Shown here: positions 6,102 through 14,027 of the stretch, in pieces
Layout: every line of letters begins with the position of its first letter
Position numbering within the stretch: the first letter of the stretch is position 1
Source of the DNA: Flavobacterium psychrophilum
GTDB taxonomy: Bacteria; Bacteroidota; Bacteroidia; Flavobacteriales; Flavobacteriaceae
Direction: 5' to 3'
DNA: 15,965 bases
Assembly (NCBI GenBank): GCA_945897545.1
Contig: CAMDGJ010000038.1
Span: forward strand, 1 to 15,965
The notes under the pieces: model-generated
Databases searched by the model: none
What the model was told of the DNA's origin: nothing
The model's input: the letters and a program-made list of their open reading frames with translations, nothing else
Position numbers and translations under genes: made by a program

Positions 6102-8861
6102 ATGAAAAACTTTATTTTTAGTACATTATTTGTAATGCAAGTAGTGTTTGCTTTTGGACAATCAAATCCCGGTGTAACCGGAAAAGTGATCGACGCCAAA
6201 ACACAGAAACCAGTGCAAAGTGTTATTGTTTCTGTACAAAACACCAATTTAATGCAACTCACAGACGCAAGCGGAAAATTCTCCTTCGACAAAGTAGATG
6301 TTGGAAACCAATTAATTCGCATTAGAACTAATGGATATATAGAACAATTGGTTCAGGTTGAAATTATTGATGGGCAACAATCAGATATGGGAGTTATCTC
6401 TTTGGAAGTTGACATTACAACCGAACAACAATTAGCCTTAATTACTATTACAGATAGTGATTTGAGTGACGATAATAGTGGTTCCGAAAGTACTGCAGGT
6501 TTACTTCAAGCCTCTAGAGATGTTTTTCTTCAAGCAGCTGCCTACAATTTTGGACAAGCCAGATTTAGTGTTCGAGGAATCGATAACGAATATTCGACTA
6601 TCCTTATTAACGGAGTATTGATGAACCGTGTATCCGATGGAAGACCTCAATACAGTAACTGGGGAGGGCTAAATGATGCCACTCGAAATCAAGAATTCAC
6701 CAATGGTTCTGCTCCGTCCGATTATACTTTTGGAGGAATAGCAGGAACTCAATATATGTCTACACGAGCATCGATTTACAGACCTGGGACAAGAATTTCA
6801 TTCTTGAGCACTAATACCAATTACAACTTTAGAGCAATGGCAACTCATGCTTCGGGAATGGACAAAGACGGCTGGGCCTATGTTATTTCTGGTGGAAGAA
6901 GATGGGCTCAAGATGGATTTTTTGATGGGACAGATTATGCTGCCAATTCTTTGTTTGCAAGTATCGAAAAGAAATTTAATGACCACCACAGCATCAACTT
7001 TACCTCGATTTATGCACAAAATCGAAGAGGTAAAAATTCACCAAATACTCAAGAAGTTACCGATTTAAAAGACTTTAAATACAATTCATACTGGGGTTAC
7101 CAAGAAGGTGAAAAAAGAAATTCTAGAGTGAAAGATGTCGAAGAACCAATCTTTACATTGAGCCATTATTGGAAATTCAATTCTAAAACAAGGCTTAACA
7201 CCAACCTTTCATACCAATTTGGGCAAATAGGAAACAGCCGTATTGATTTTCAAAAAGCAGATAATCCAGATCCAAATTATTACAAATTACTACCTAGTTA
7301 TTACACTACATTGTATACTTATAGCAATGATATTGCAACTTACACCCCAGATTTAGCTGGTGCAGAACAAGCAAAAGCCAATTTTCTTGCTAATCCACAA
7401 ATGGATTGGACGGCTATGTACCGCACAAATAACGAAAATAGTACTAACGGAAGCCGTTATGTATTATATGAAGACCGAACTGATGACAAAACTATCGTTG
7501 CCAATACAATACTTTCATCTCAATTAGCCGACAACATCGTTATGAATGCTGGCGGAAGCTTTACAAAATCGAATTCAGCAAACTTCAAAAATCTAATAGA
7601 TCTTTTAGGAGGATCTTATTTTACTGACATTAACACCTTTGGAATTAATGAAGACGAACAACAAGCTGATTTGAACAATCCAAACAGAACTGTTGGCGAG
7701 GGAGATAAATATGGTTATAATTACGAAGTGAATGCTACCAAAATAGACGCATTTACTCAATTTAAATTTACGTATGATAAAGTAGATTTTTACCTTGGGC
7801 AATCATTCACCAGAAGCTCTTATCAAAGAGAAGGCTTATACAAAAACGGCTTTTATCCAGGTAATTCTTATGGAAAAAGTGAAAAACAAAACTTTGATAA
7901 TTTCGGATTCAAAGGTGGAGCAACTTATAAATTGACCGGTCAACACTATCTTGATTTCAACGGAATTTATATGACAAAAGCACCTAATACTAAAGATGTT
8001 TTTCCTAATGCCCGTTTGAACAATGACATCACTGACAATATAAAAAACGAAACTATAAAAAGTGTTGATGCTAGTTATATCATCAGAATGCCAAACCTTA
8101 AAGCGCGATTTACAGCTTATTTTAATGAAACTGAAAACACAACAGACATTTCTTTTTACTACGCAGATGCAGTAAGCCTTGGAAACGGAGAATTTGTTTC
8201 TGAAGTTGTTTCTGGTCAAAATAAAAGAAACAAAGGAATTGAAGCTGGTTTAGAATACCAATTAACTTCTACTATCAAAGCCACCGCAGTAGCTGCTTTT
8301 GGTGAATATACTTACACCAACAACCCAAATTTAGTTATAAAAGCTGATGGAGCAACAGGAGATATATTTAATGGAAAAGCTTCTATGGAAGGATATAGAC
8401 AGGCTGGAATGCCTCAACAAGCTTATTCTGCTGGATTAGAATATCGTGATCCAAAATTTTGGTGGATTAGTGCCAATGTCAATTATTTGTCTAATAATTA
8501 TCTGGATGTTGCGCCATTGTTAAGAACTGAACAATATATTACAAATTCAGATGAAGCTAATTTTCCTTATGATGCAGCATTGTCCGCTAGTTATTTAGCT
8601 CAAGAAAAATTTAATGCATTCACACTTGTCAACCTTGTGGGAGGAAAAACTTGGAGAATACAAGAAAAAACGCTGGGATTGTTTGCCAATGTCAACAATG
8701 TATTTGATATTCAATACAAAACAGGCGGATTCGAACAAGCCAGAAACGCTTCGTACAGCGAATTATATAAAGATCATCAAGGGCCAAGTCGTTCTTTTGG
8801 TCCAAAATATTTCTACGGATACGGAAGAACATTTATGGTTAACCTCTATTTAAACTTTTAA
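6102..8861 (+). CDS. TonB-dependent outer-membrane receptor with carboxypeptidase-regulatory-like domain
   Basis: An outer-membrane active transporter of 919 residues counted from the ATG at 6102. I chose that start because it opens a signal peptide (MKNFIFSTLFVMQVVFAFGQ); the frame extends upstream only through a TTG with no such feature. Order: a carboxypeptidase-regulatory-like beta domain (GVTGKVIDAKTQKPVQSVIV, about 24-100), a plug domain (FSVRGIDNEYSTILINGVLMN), then a long aromatic-rich 22-strand-type barrel ending in ...MVNLYLNF with the usual terminal Phe. It couples to TonB/ExbB/ExbD to import a substrate too large for porins. The next gene, 12 nt downstream, is a DUF5689 lipoprotein, an arrangement reminiscent of SusC/SusD but without a SusD homologue. 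The flanking nuclease genes point to nucleic-acid fragments as cargo (inference). Confidence 0.9.
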   Translation: MKNFIFSTLFVMQVVFAFGQSNPGVTGKVIDAKTQKPVQSVIVSVQNTNLMQLTDASGKFSFDKVDVGNQLIRIRTNGYIEQLVQVEIIDGQQSDMGVISLEVDITTEQQLALITITDSDLSDDNSGSESTAGLLQASRDVFLQAAAYNFGQARFSVRGIDNEYSTILINGVLMNRVSDGRPQYSNWGGLNDATRNQEFTNGSAPSDYTFGGIAGTQYMSTRASIYRPGTRISFLSTNTNYNFRAMATHASGMDKDGWAYVISGGRRWAQDGFFDGTDYAANSLFASIEKKFNDHHSINFTSIYAQNRRGKNSPNTQEVTDLKDFKYNSYWGYQEGEKRNSRVKDVEEPIFTLSHYWKFNSKTRLNTNLSYQFGQIGNSRIDFQKADNPDPNYYKLLPSYYTTLYTYSNDIATYTPDLAGAEQAKANFLANPQMDWTAMYRTNNENSTNGSRYVLYEDRTDDKTIVANTILSSQLADNIVMNAGGSFTKSNSANFKNLIDLLGGSYFTDINTFGINEDEQQADLNNPNRTVGEGDKYGYNYEVNATKIDAFTQFKFTYDKVDFYLGQSFTRSSYQREGLYKNGFYPGNSYGKSEKQNFDNFGFKGGATYKLTGQHYLDFNGIYMTKAPNTKDVFPNARLNNDITDNIKNETIKSVDASYIIRMPNLKARFTAYFNETENTTDISFYYADAVSLGNGEFVSEVVSGQNKRNKGIEAGLEYQLTSTIKATAVAAFGEYTYTNNPNLVIKADGATGDIFNGKASMEGYRQAGMPQQAYSAGLEYRDPKFWWISANVNYLSNNYLDVAPLLRTEQYITNSDEANFPYDAALSASYLAQEKFNAFTLVNLVGGKTWRIQEKTLGLFANVNNVFDIQYKTGGFEQARNASYSELYKDHQGPSRSFGPKYFYGYGRTFMVNLYLNF

Positions 8862-8873
8862 GAATTTAGCATT

Positions 8874-10268
8874 ATGAAAAATATAATAAAAAATAGCTTC
8901 ATCATTATACTAGCAATCGGTTTGTTTTCGAGCTGTGTAAATGATACTTATGATACTCCAAAATTTGGTGAATGTATAGATCCTGGTTTAACCAAAACCA
9001 AGGAAGTGGCACAAATTTATGCAGTGGCGATTAATCCGGTTGCAACACCGCCAGGTGTAATTCCAAATACACCAACCTATGCGGCTGACGATATTATTGA
9101 AGCCTATGTAGTTTCGAGCGACGAAGGAGGGAATTTTTATAAAAGTATGTACTTTCAACCCACAGATGGTTCTAAAGGATTTAATCTTTCTGGTGATATC
9201 GTAAATGCTTACACCCAAAAATTTCAACCCGGTAAAAAAGTATATTTAAAACTTAAAGGATTGGCTTATGGAAATCCAAACAATAATTATGCCCGAGGGT
9301 TAGTTTTTGGAGCTCCTCCAACTGATAAATATGACGTAGATAGATTGTCAAGTTTAGACTTTAAAAAATATTTAATTCCTTCTTGCGATATAGTTAGCGA
9401 AGATGCCATTGTTCATAAAATCACTTTAGCACAAGCTTCTAGCGATACTTACTTGAATACTTTAGTCGAAATTGACAATGTGCAGTTTACAGATGAAGCA
9501 GCGGGCGGAACTTATGATTCCAATAGAACAGATGAATACGACTCCAGTATTTTTATAACAGACGGAGCAAAAAATCTTACTATTAGAACGAGCCGATTTG
9601 CTAATTTTGCTGGCCGAAAAGTTCCTACAGGTAAAGGAAAAATAAGAGGTGTATTGACCAAATACAATACTACTTATCAAATTATTATGAGGACGGAACG
9701 AGATGCCAATATGCCAAATCCAAGAGTTGATTATAATTTACCTATTGGCGGAGCAGCCATCCAATATTTACCAACATTCAGCGAAAATTTTGAAAGTTAT
9801 GCCACTTCATCATCTGGAGCAATTTTTCCAAAATATATAAATGACGCTTTTTTAGGTTCTAGATATTGGGATGTAAAATCGTTTAGTTCGAATAAATATA
9901 TCCAAATGAGTTCTTATAATAGTGGAGGATCCAATAAAACTTATTTGACTATGCCTGTGCTGTTTACGCCCGGTAAAAAACTTTATTTTAAATCAAAAGA
10001 TGGTTATTTTAATGGTCAAGTCTTAAAAGTATATTATTCTAAAGATTATATTCCCGGTGGAGATATAAGCAAAGCAACATTAGTTGACATTACATCTAAT
10101 TTTGCAATTGCAAGCGGAACAACCTCTGGTTATGCGACAAATTTTACCAATAGTGGTAATTATGTTATTCCTTCAACCTTAAATGGAAATGGTTTCTTCC
10201 TTTTCGAATATTATGGTACCTCTACCATTACTACTACAATGCAAATTGATGATATTACAGTAAATTAA
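8874..10268 (+). CDS. DUF5689 / choice-of-anchor J surface lipoprotein
   Basis: A 464-residue lipoprotein: hydrophobic leader followed by the lipobox FSSC (Cys21), then an acidic, DTP-containing linker (VNDTYDTPKF) like those that send Bacteroidota lipoproteins to the cell surface. Residues of about 35-265 match the DUF5689 pattern: IIEAYVVSSDEGGNFYKSMYFQ, a PGKKVYLKLKGLAYG strand, and later GKGKIRGVLTKYNTTYQIIMR. Its strand order looks like an OB fold to me. From about 280 to the end lies a choice-of-anchor-J-like beta-sandwich (FSENFESY ... ITTTMQIDDITVN), a type often associated with ligand binding. The gene is in an operon with the receptor (12-nt gap) and followed by a terminator, so it is probably the receptor's surface partner. 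The ligand is not known. Confidence 0.85.
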   Translation: MKNIIKNSFIIILAIGLFSSCVNDTYDTPKFGECIDPGLTKTKEVAQIYAVAINPVATPPGVIPNTPTYAADDIIEAYVVSSDEGGNFYKSMYFQPTDGSKGFNLSGDIVNAYTQKFQPGKKVYLKLKGLAYGNPNNNYARGLVFGAPPTDKYDVDRLSSLDFKKYLIPSCDIVSEDAIVHKITLAQASSDTYLNTLVEIDNVQFTDEAAGGTYDSNRTDEYDSSIFITDGAKNLTIRTSRFANFAGRKVPTGKGKIRGVLTKYNTTYQIIMRTERDANMPNPRVDYNLPIGGAAIQYLPTFSENFESYATSSSGAIFPKYINDAFLGSRYWDVKSFSSNKYIQMSSYNSGGSNKTYLTMPVLFTPGKKLYFKSKDGYFNGQVLKVYYSKDYIPGGDISKATLVDITSNFAIASGTTSGYATNFTNSGNYVIPSTLNGNGFFLFEYYGTSTITTTMQIDDITVN

Positions 10269-10287
10269 TTAATTTTGAAATAAATTT

Positions 10288-10316
10288 AAAAGGCTTCTAT
10301 CTCGGAAGCCTTTTTT
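10288..10316 (+). terminator. Intrinsic terminator of the receptor-lipoprotein operon
   Basis: Perfect 10-bp arms AAAAGGCTTC / GAAGCCTTTT with a 7-nt loop and a run of six T, 20 nt past the lipoprotein stop. It separates this operon from the endonuclease I gene, which must have its own promoter. Confidence 0.88.
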
Positions 10317-10397
10317 GTTGTTACTAATTGAATCACAAAAGCAGCAAAAATTAAATCATTTAATGATTAACTTCGAATGCTTAATTCTTACAATATA

Positions 10398-12362
10398 ATG
10401 AAATCATTTTTTTGCTTATTAGTCTTTCTTTTTACTTTTGCTTCCTACAGTCAGGTTGTCATCAACGAACTCGATTCTGACACCCCAAGTACCGACGATA
10501 AAGAATTCATCGAACTAAAATCAAATAATCCTAATCTTCCGCTTGACGGTTATGTATTGGTTTTTTTCAACGGAAATGCAACATCTTCGACCGCAAATCA
10601 AAGTTATTATACCATAGATTTAGACGGATTAAAAACAGATGCTAATGGTATACTTCTTATTGGGAATTCATTAGTTTCACCTTCTCCCGATAAAACTTTT
10701 CCCGATAATATTATCCAAAATGGTGCCGATGGAGTTGGTCTTTACATAGGAAATGCAGACGATTTTCCAGATTTCACATTGGCCACCTCCACGAATTTGG
10801 TAAATGCTTTAATGTATGACACAAATGATGCCGATGAAACAGCTTTGATGAATTTATTGGGAGTTACTGTACAATATAATGAAGGGCAAAACAACCTTCC
10901 AACCTCACAATCCGTTCAAAGAAAAACTGATGGGACTTACGAAATCAAAAATCCAACTCCGGGCGCCAATAATGATGGAAGCGGAATAATTTTCAACGGA
11001 ATCACAATAACCGCGAATACCGCCGACAAAAATGAAGGAGATAGTTTTCCTATAACTTTCACGACACAAACTAATGTAACTAGTGATTTGACTCTTACTT
11101 TCACTTTAAGTAATTCTTCTTTCACCACAGCTGATTTTACTGGTATTACCACCGTATTTATTCCTTCGGGTTCCAATAGTTTTACAACAACTATTTCGCT
11201 TACAGACGATGTATTGGACGAAGGAGATGCGACTTTAAAAATAAAAATTGGAGCAATTCCGCAGCAATACAAACGACTCAATGACAATGTCAGCATCCGA
11301 GTTATTGACAACGATTTTACCGTAGCTCCATTTGGAACTCCATTAAACCCAACTTATGGCATCGTTTCCAGTACTACTCCTGCAGGATATTATGATTGCC
11401 TCGAAGGGCTTTCAGGTGTTGTCTTAAAACAAGCTATTCAAGATATTGTAGCCAATGCGGCAGTAGTTCACGCCCACAATTATGGCGACATCATCGACAT
11501 TCTAAAAACCGCCGATCAAAGCCCTCTGAACAGCAACGAAGTTTGGTTGATGTATGTTGAGAAACCGCGTTCCAAACTAGAATTTCAAGACACGGGAATC
11601 AATACCGGAAAATGGAATCGGGAACATATTTATCCACAATCACGTGCTGGTTATACGGATGGAACTTTAAGTATTCCTGACGGAATAAATATTTGGTTGC
11701 CCACAAATGCCAATGATCTTCTTGCCGGTCACGCCGATGCCCATCATCTTCGTGCCGAAGACGGCGCAGAAAACAGTTTGCGAAGCAATAGAGATTACGG
11801 ATTAACGGGATATAATGGCCCGAGTGGTACTCTGGGTTCTTGGAAAGGTGATGTGGCTCGCTCTGTTTTTTATATGGCAGTTCGTTACAATGCTTTGAGC
11901 GTTGTCAATGGAGATATTGCTGATACTACGGTGGGACAATTGGGTGATTTGGCTTCCTTGTTAACCTGGAATACTTTAGACCCTTCGGATGATTTCGAAA
12001 TGAACAGAAATAATTATATTTATACTTGGCAAGTCAATAGGAATCCTTTTATTGATTATCCAGATTTAGCTAATTATATTTGGGGTTCAAAAGCAGGTCA
12101 AGTTTGGCATTTTAATTTATCATCAAATGATTTTGCTAATTTGAAAGTGAATATATATCCAAATCCAGCCAGAAAATCGATTAGCATTTCTGGGTTGAAC
12201 GAAGCTGCTACAATAGAAATTTATAACTCAATTGGCGCAAAAGTATATATTCAAAATTTTGTCAGTGAAACTAAATTAAATATCGATTTCCCAACCGGAA
12301 TTTATTTTGCCAAAATTAATTCAGGAGATAAATCAATTGTTAAAAAATTCTTGGTAGAATAA
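10398..12362 (+). CDS. T9SS-secreted endonuclease I with lamin-tail and Calx-beta domains
   Basis: A multidomain secreted nuclease, 654 residues from the ATG at 10398, which starts the signal peptide MKSFFCLLVFLFTFASYSQ; an earlier in-frame ATG (10377) would add seven residues before it. Order: lamin-tail domain (VVINELDSD ... EFIELKS, about 20-190), Calx-beta domain (about 200-306, ending RVIDND), then the endonuclease I domain (about 310-560). Its metal-dependent active site is visible as WNREHIYPQS (about 406-415) and DAHHLRAEDGAENSLRSNRDYG (HH about 449-450, Asn and Asp after it). The last 80 residues form a type IX secretion sorting domain (NIYPNPARKSISI ... GIYFAKI ... KKFLVE), so it is secreted or attached to the surface. 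Endonuclease I enzymes cut DNA, and some RNA, without sequence preference. It lies right behind the receptor-lipoprotein operon but past its terminator. Confidence 0.9.
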   Translation: MKSFFCLLVFLFTFASYSQVVINELDSDTPSTDDKEFIELKSNNPNLPLDGYVLVFFNGNATSSTANQSYYTIDLDGLKTDANGILLIGNSLVSPSPDKTFPDNIIQNGADGVGLYIGNADDFPDFTLATSTNLVNALMYDTNDADETALMNLLGVTVQYNEGQNNLPTSQSVQRKTDGTYEIKNPTPGANNDGSGIIFNGITITANTADKNEGDSFPITFTTQTNVTSDLTLTFTLSNSSFTTADFTGITTVFIPSGSNSFTTTISLTDDVLDEGDATLKIKIGAIPQQYKRLNDNVSIRVIDNDFTVAPFGTPLNPTYGIVSSTTPAGYYDCLEGLSGVVLKQAIQDIVANAAVVHAHNYGDIIDILKTADQSPLNSNEVWLMYVEKPRSKLEFQDTGINTGKWNREHIYPQSRAGYTDGTLSIPDGINIWLPTNANDLLAGHADAHHLRAEDGAENSLRSNRDYGLTGYNGPSGTLGSWKGDVARSVFYMAVRYNALSVVNGDIADTTVGQLGDLASLLTWNTLDPSDDFEMNRNNYIYTWQVNRNPFIDYPDLANYIWGSKAGQVWHFNLSSNDFANLKVNIYPNPARKSISISGLNEAATIEIYNSIGAKVYIQNFVSETKLNIDFPTGIYFAKINSGDKSIVKKFLVE

Positions 12363-12383
12363 ACTACTTCACAATAAAAAAAT

Positions 12384-12391
12384 ATATTTGT
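12384..12391 (+). promoter_or_regulatory. Putative -7 box for the LD-carboxypeptidase gene
   Basis: TATATTTG, an exact TAnnTTTG match in the 80-nt gap behind the endonuclease I gene, 51 nt before the next start codon. No TTG at the -33 distance was seen. Confidence 0.4.
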
Positions 12392-12442
12392 ATTTGATTA
12401 CTTGTAAAAAACCAAGAGTAAATTAATTTACATTTTTGAAAT

Positions 12443-13444
12443 ATGCATACTATTCAATTTTCATACAAAAATGGTAACGCTGTTTTTTATAAATTGCTAT
12501 TGCTTATTTTTGTTTTACATTTTTCCACTATTCAAGCCCAAACAAAAATGAAAATACCACCTAATTTACAAAAAGGAGATACGATAGCTATCTTATCCAC
12601 AGCCCGAAAAAACATAGACGATAATCTTAAAACAGCCATAGATTTATTGCACAGTTGGGGATTAGAAGTTGTAATTGGCAAAACAATTGGCTTAGATGAC
12701 AATCAATTAGCCGGAACTGATGTTCAGCGTGCCGAAGATTTTCAGCAGCAATTAGACAATCCAAATATCAAAGCCATTTGGTGTGTTCGTGGTGGTTACG
12801 GTACGGTTCGAATGATTGATTTATTAGACTTTACCAAATTCAAACAAAGCCCAAAATGGATTGTTGGTTTTAGCGATGTCACCGTAATCCACAGTTATTT
12901 AAACCGATTAAACATTGCTTCCATTCACGGAGCGATGCCGGTAACGGTAGGAAAAGCAAGTGTAGAATCTATAGAAAGTTTGCGAAAAGCCCTTTTTGGC
13001 GAAAGCCTGAAATATGAAATTCCTTTTAGTCCAGCAAACCGTCTTGGAAATGCGAAGGGCGAAATCGTGGGAGGAAATTTATCAATTTTATACAGCCTGA
13101 TGGGTTCGAATGCACAGATAGATTGCAAAGGGAAAATCCTTTTCATCGAAGATTTGGACGAATATTTATACCATATTGATCGAATGATGATGAGCTTAAA
13201 ACGTTGTGGCTGTTTTGATGGGTTGAATGGTTTAATCGTAGGCAGTATGACAAAAATGAAGGACAATGATATTCCTTGGGGGAAAAATGCCAACCAAATT
13301 ATTGCGGATGTAACCAAAGAATATACATTTCCAATTCTTTATAATTTTCCAGTGGGACATTTTCACGACAACCGAGCGATAATTGTAGGCAAACAAGTTT
13401 CATTGGAAATAAACAAAGTATCTTCAAAACTCACTTTTGAATAA
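12443..13444 (+). CDS. LD-carboxypeptidase, peptidase family S66, exported form
   Basis: A 333-residue serine peptidase of family S66, which removes the terminal D-alanine from murein tetrapeptides during peptidoglycan recycling. The triad can be placed: nucleophile Ser in WIVGFSDVT (about S144), Glu in ILFIEDLDE (about E236), His in FPVGHFHDNR (about H306). The substrate-loop motif CVRGGYGTVRMI is also present. The catalytic domain starts at MKIPPNLQKGDTIAI (about residue 36). The ATG at 12443 adds a charged stretch and a hydrophobic segment ending STIQAQ, a good signal-peptidase I site, so the protein is probably periplasmic. The alternative start at Met36 (12548) would give a cytoplasmic enzyme as in E. 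coli LdcA. The nine-heptamer array follows the stop codon. Confidence 0.88.
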   Translation: MHTIQFSYKNGNAVFYKLLLLIFVLHFSTIQAQTKMKIPPNLQKGDTIAILSTARKNIDDNLKTAIDLLHSWGLEVVIGKTIGLDDNQLAGTDVQRAEDFQQQLDNPNIKAIWCVRGGYGTVRMIDLLDFTKFKQSPKWIVGFSDVTVIHSYLNRLNIASIHGAMPVTVGKASVESIESLRKALFGESLKYEIPFSPANRLGNAKGEIVGGNLSILYSLMGSNAQIDCKGKILFIEDLDEYLYHIDRMMMSLKRCGCFDGLNGLIVGSMTKMKDNDIPWGKNANQIIADVTKEYTFPILYNFPVGHFHDNRAIIVGKQVSLEINKVSSKLTFE

Positions 13445-13451
13445 CCCACAA

Positions 13452-13514
13452 ACTTCAAACTCCCAGCTCTCAGCTTCCCACTTCTAACTTCTAACCTCTA
13501 ACCTCTAACTTCAA
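13452..13514 (+). repeat. Array of nine degenerate heptamers
   Basis: Nine head-to-tail 7-mers with consensus RCYYCYA fill the gap from the carboxypeptidase gene to 3 nt before the yraN ATG: ACTTCAA, ACTCCCA, GCTCTCA, GCTTCCC, ACTTCTA (twice), ACCTCTA (twice), ACTTCAA. The plus strand here contains only two G, a strong strand bias. It probably grew by replication slippage. Confidence 0.75.
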
Positions 13515-13517
13515 AAA

Positions 13518-13877
13518 ATGGCTGAACACAACGATTTAGGGAAACTAGGAGAAGAATTGGCCGTTGAATTTCTTCAAAAAAATGGGTATGAAATCTTAGA
13601 AACCAACTGGGTATTTCAAAAAGCCGAAGTCGACATTATTGCCAAAAAGGAAAATACTCTCGCCATTATTGAAGTAAAAACTCGCTCTTCATTGGATTTT
13701 GGTTTACCTCAAGATTTTGTAAAACCAAAGAAAATCCAACTTTTGGTAAAAGCTGTAAACGAATATGTTATATCCAATAATTTAGATGTTGAAGTGCGAT
13801 TTGACATTATTGCCGTTCATAAAGAAGGTAAGTCTTTTGCTATTGAACATCTAATCGATGCCTTTTATCATTTTTAA
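13518..13877 (+). CDS. yraN: YraN / UPF0102 family nuclease-like protein
   Basis: A 119-residue protein of the UPF0102 (YraN) family, small cytoplasmic proteins with a PD-(D/E)XK nuclease-type fold whose biological role is unsettled. Recognised by LGKLGEELAVEFLQKNGYEILETNW at the N-terminus, then KAEVDIIAKKENTLAIIEVKTRSS (acidic residues of the nuclease core at about D39, E52 and K54) and VRFDIIAV. Full family length and uninterrupted. The ATG at 13518 is well placed at the start of the conserved region; no Shine-Dalgarno sequence is present, and the heptamer array forms its immediate upstream region. It may be co-transcribed with the carboxypeptidase gene, since no terminator separates them. 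Confidence 0.9.
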   Translation: MAEHNDLGKLGEELAVEFLQKNGYEILETNWVFQKAEVDIIAKKENTLAIIEVKTRSSLDFGLPQDFVKPKKIQLLVKAVNEYVISNNLDVEVRFDIIAVHKEGKSFAIEHLIDAFYHF

Positions 13878-13897
13878 CCGAATTTACTATTGTTTGA

Positions 13898-13929
13898 TTT
13901 GTAACAAATTGTTTTTTTATTTATATTTG
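13898..13929 (+). promoter_or_regulatory. Promoter of the ACT-domain gene
   Basis: TTTG (13898-13901), a 20-nt spacer and TATATTTG (13922-13929) match both elements of the Bacteroidota sigma-ABfr promoter. Transcription would start near 13936, leaving a leader of about 90 nt before the ATG at 14028. The leader contains a nearly perfect inverted repeat (AAGGAATC at 13954-13961, GATTTCCTT at 13999-14007). Confidence 0.7.
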
Positions 13930-14027
13930 CAAAAGTTTTACTAACAACAATCTAAGGAATCGTGGATTTTTATTCTAAATCTTTCGAAACAAAGCGGTGA
14001 TTTCCTTATAACTAATACAATTAAAAA

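Noticed and set aside
7836..8219. 127-residue minus-strand frame inside the receptor gene
   Set aside because: Cys/Ile/Phe-rich composition typical of antisense reading of a beta-barrel gene, and fully covered by the receptor.
10937..11311. 124-residue minus-strand frame inside the endonuclease I gene
   Set aside because: Valine/leucine-rich antisense of the Calx-beta domain; no start context or family resemblance.
12925..13317. 130-residue minus-strand frame inside the LD-carboxypeptidase gene
   Set aside because: Antisense shadow of conserved S66 coding sequence.
13452..13514. Possible CRISPR-like array because of the regular repeats
   Set aside because: Units are 7 bp with no spacers, no leader and no cas genes; it is a simple tandem repeat.
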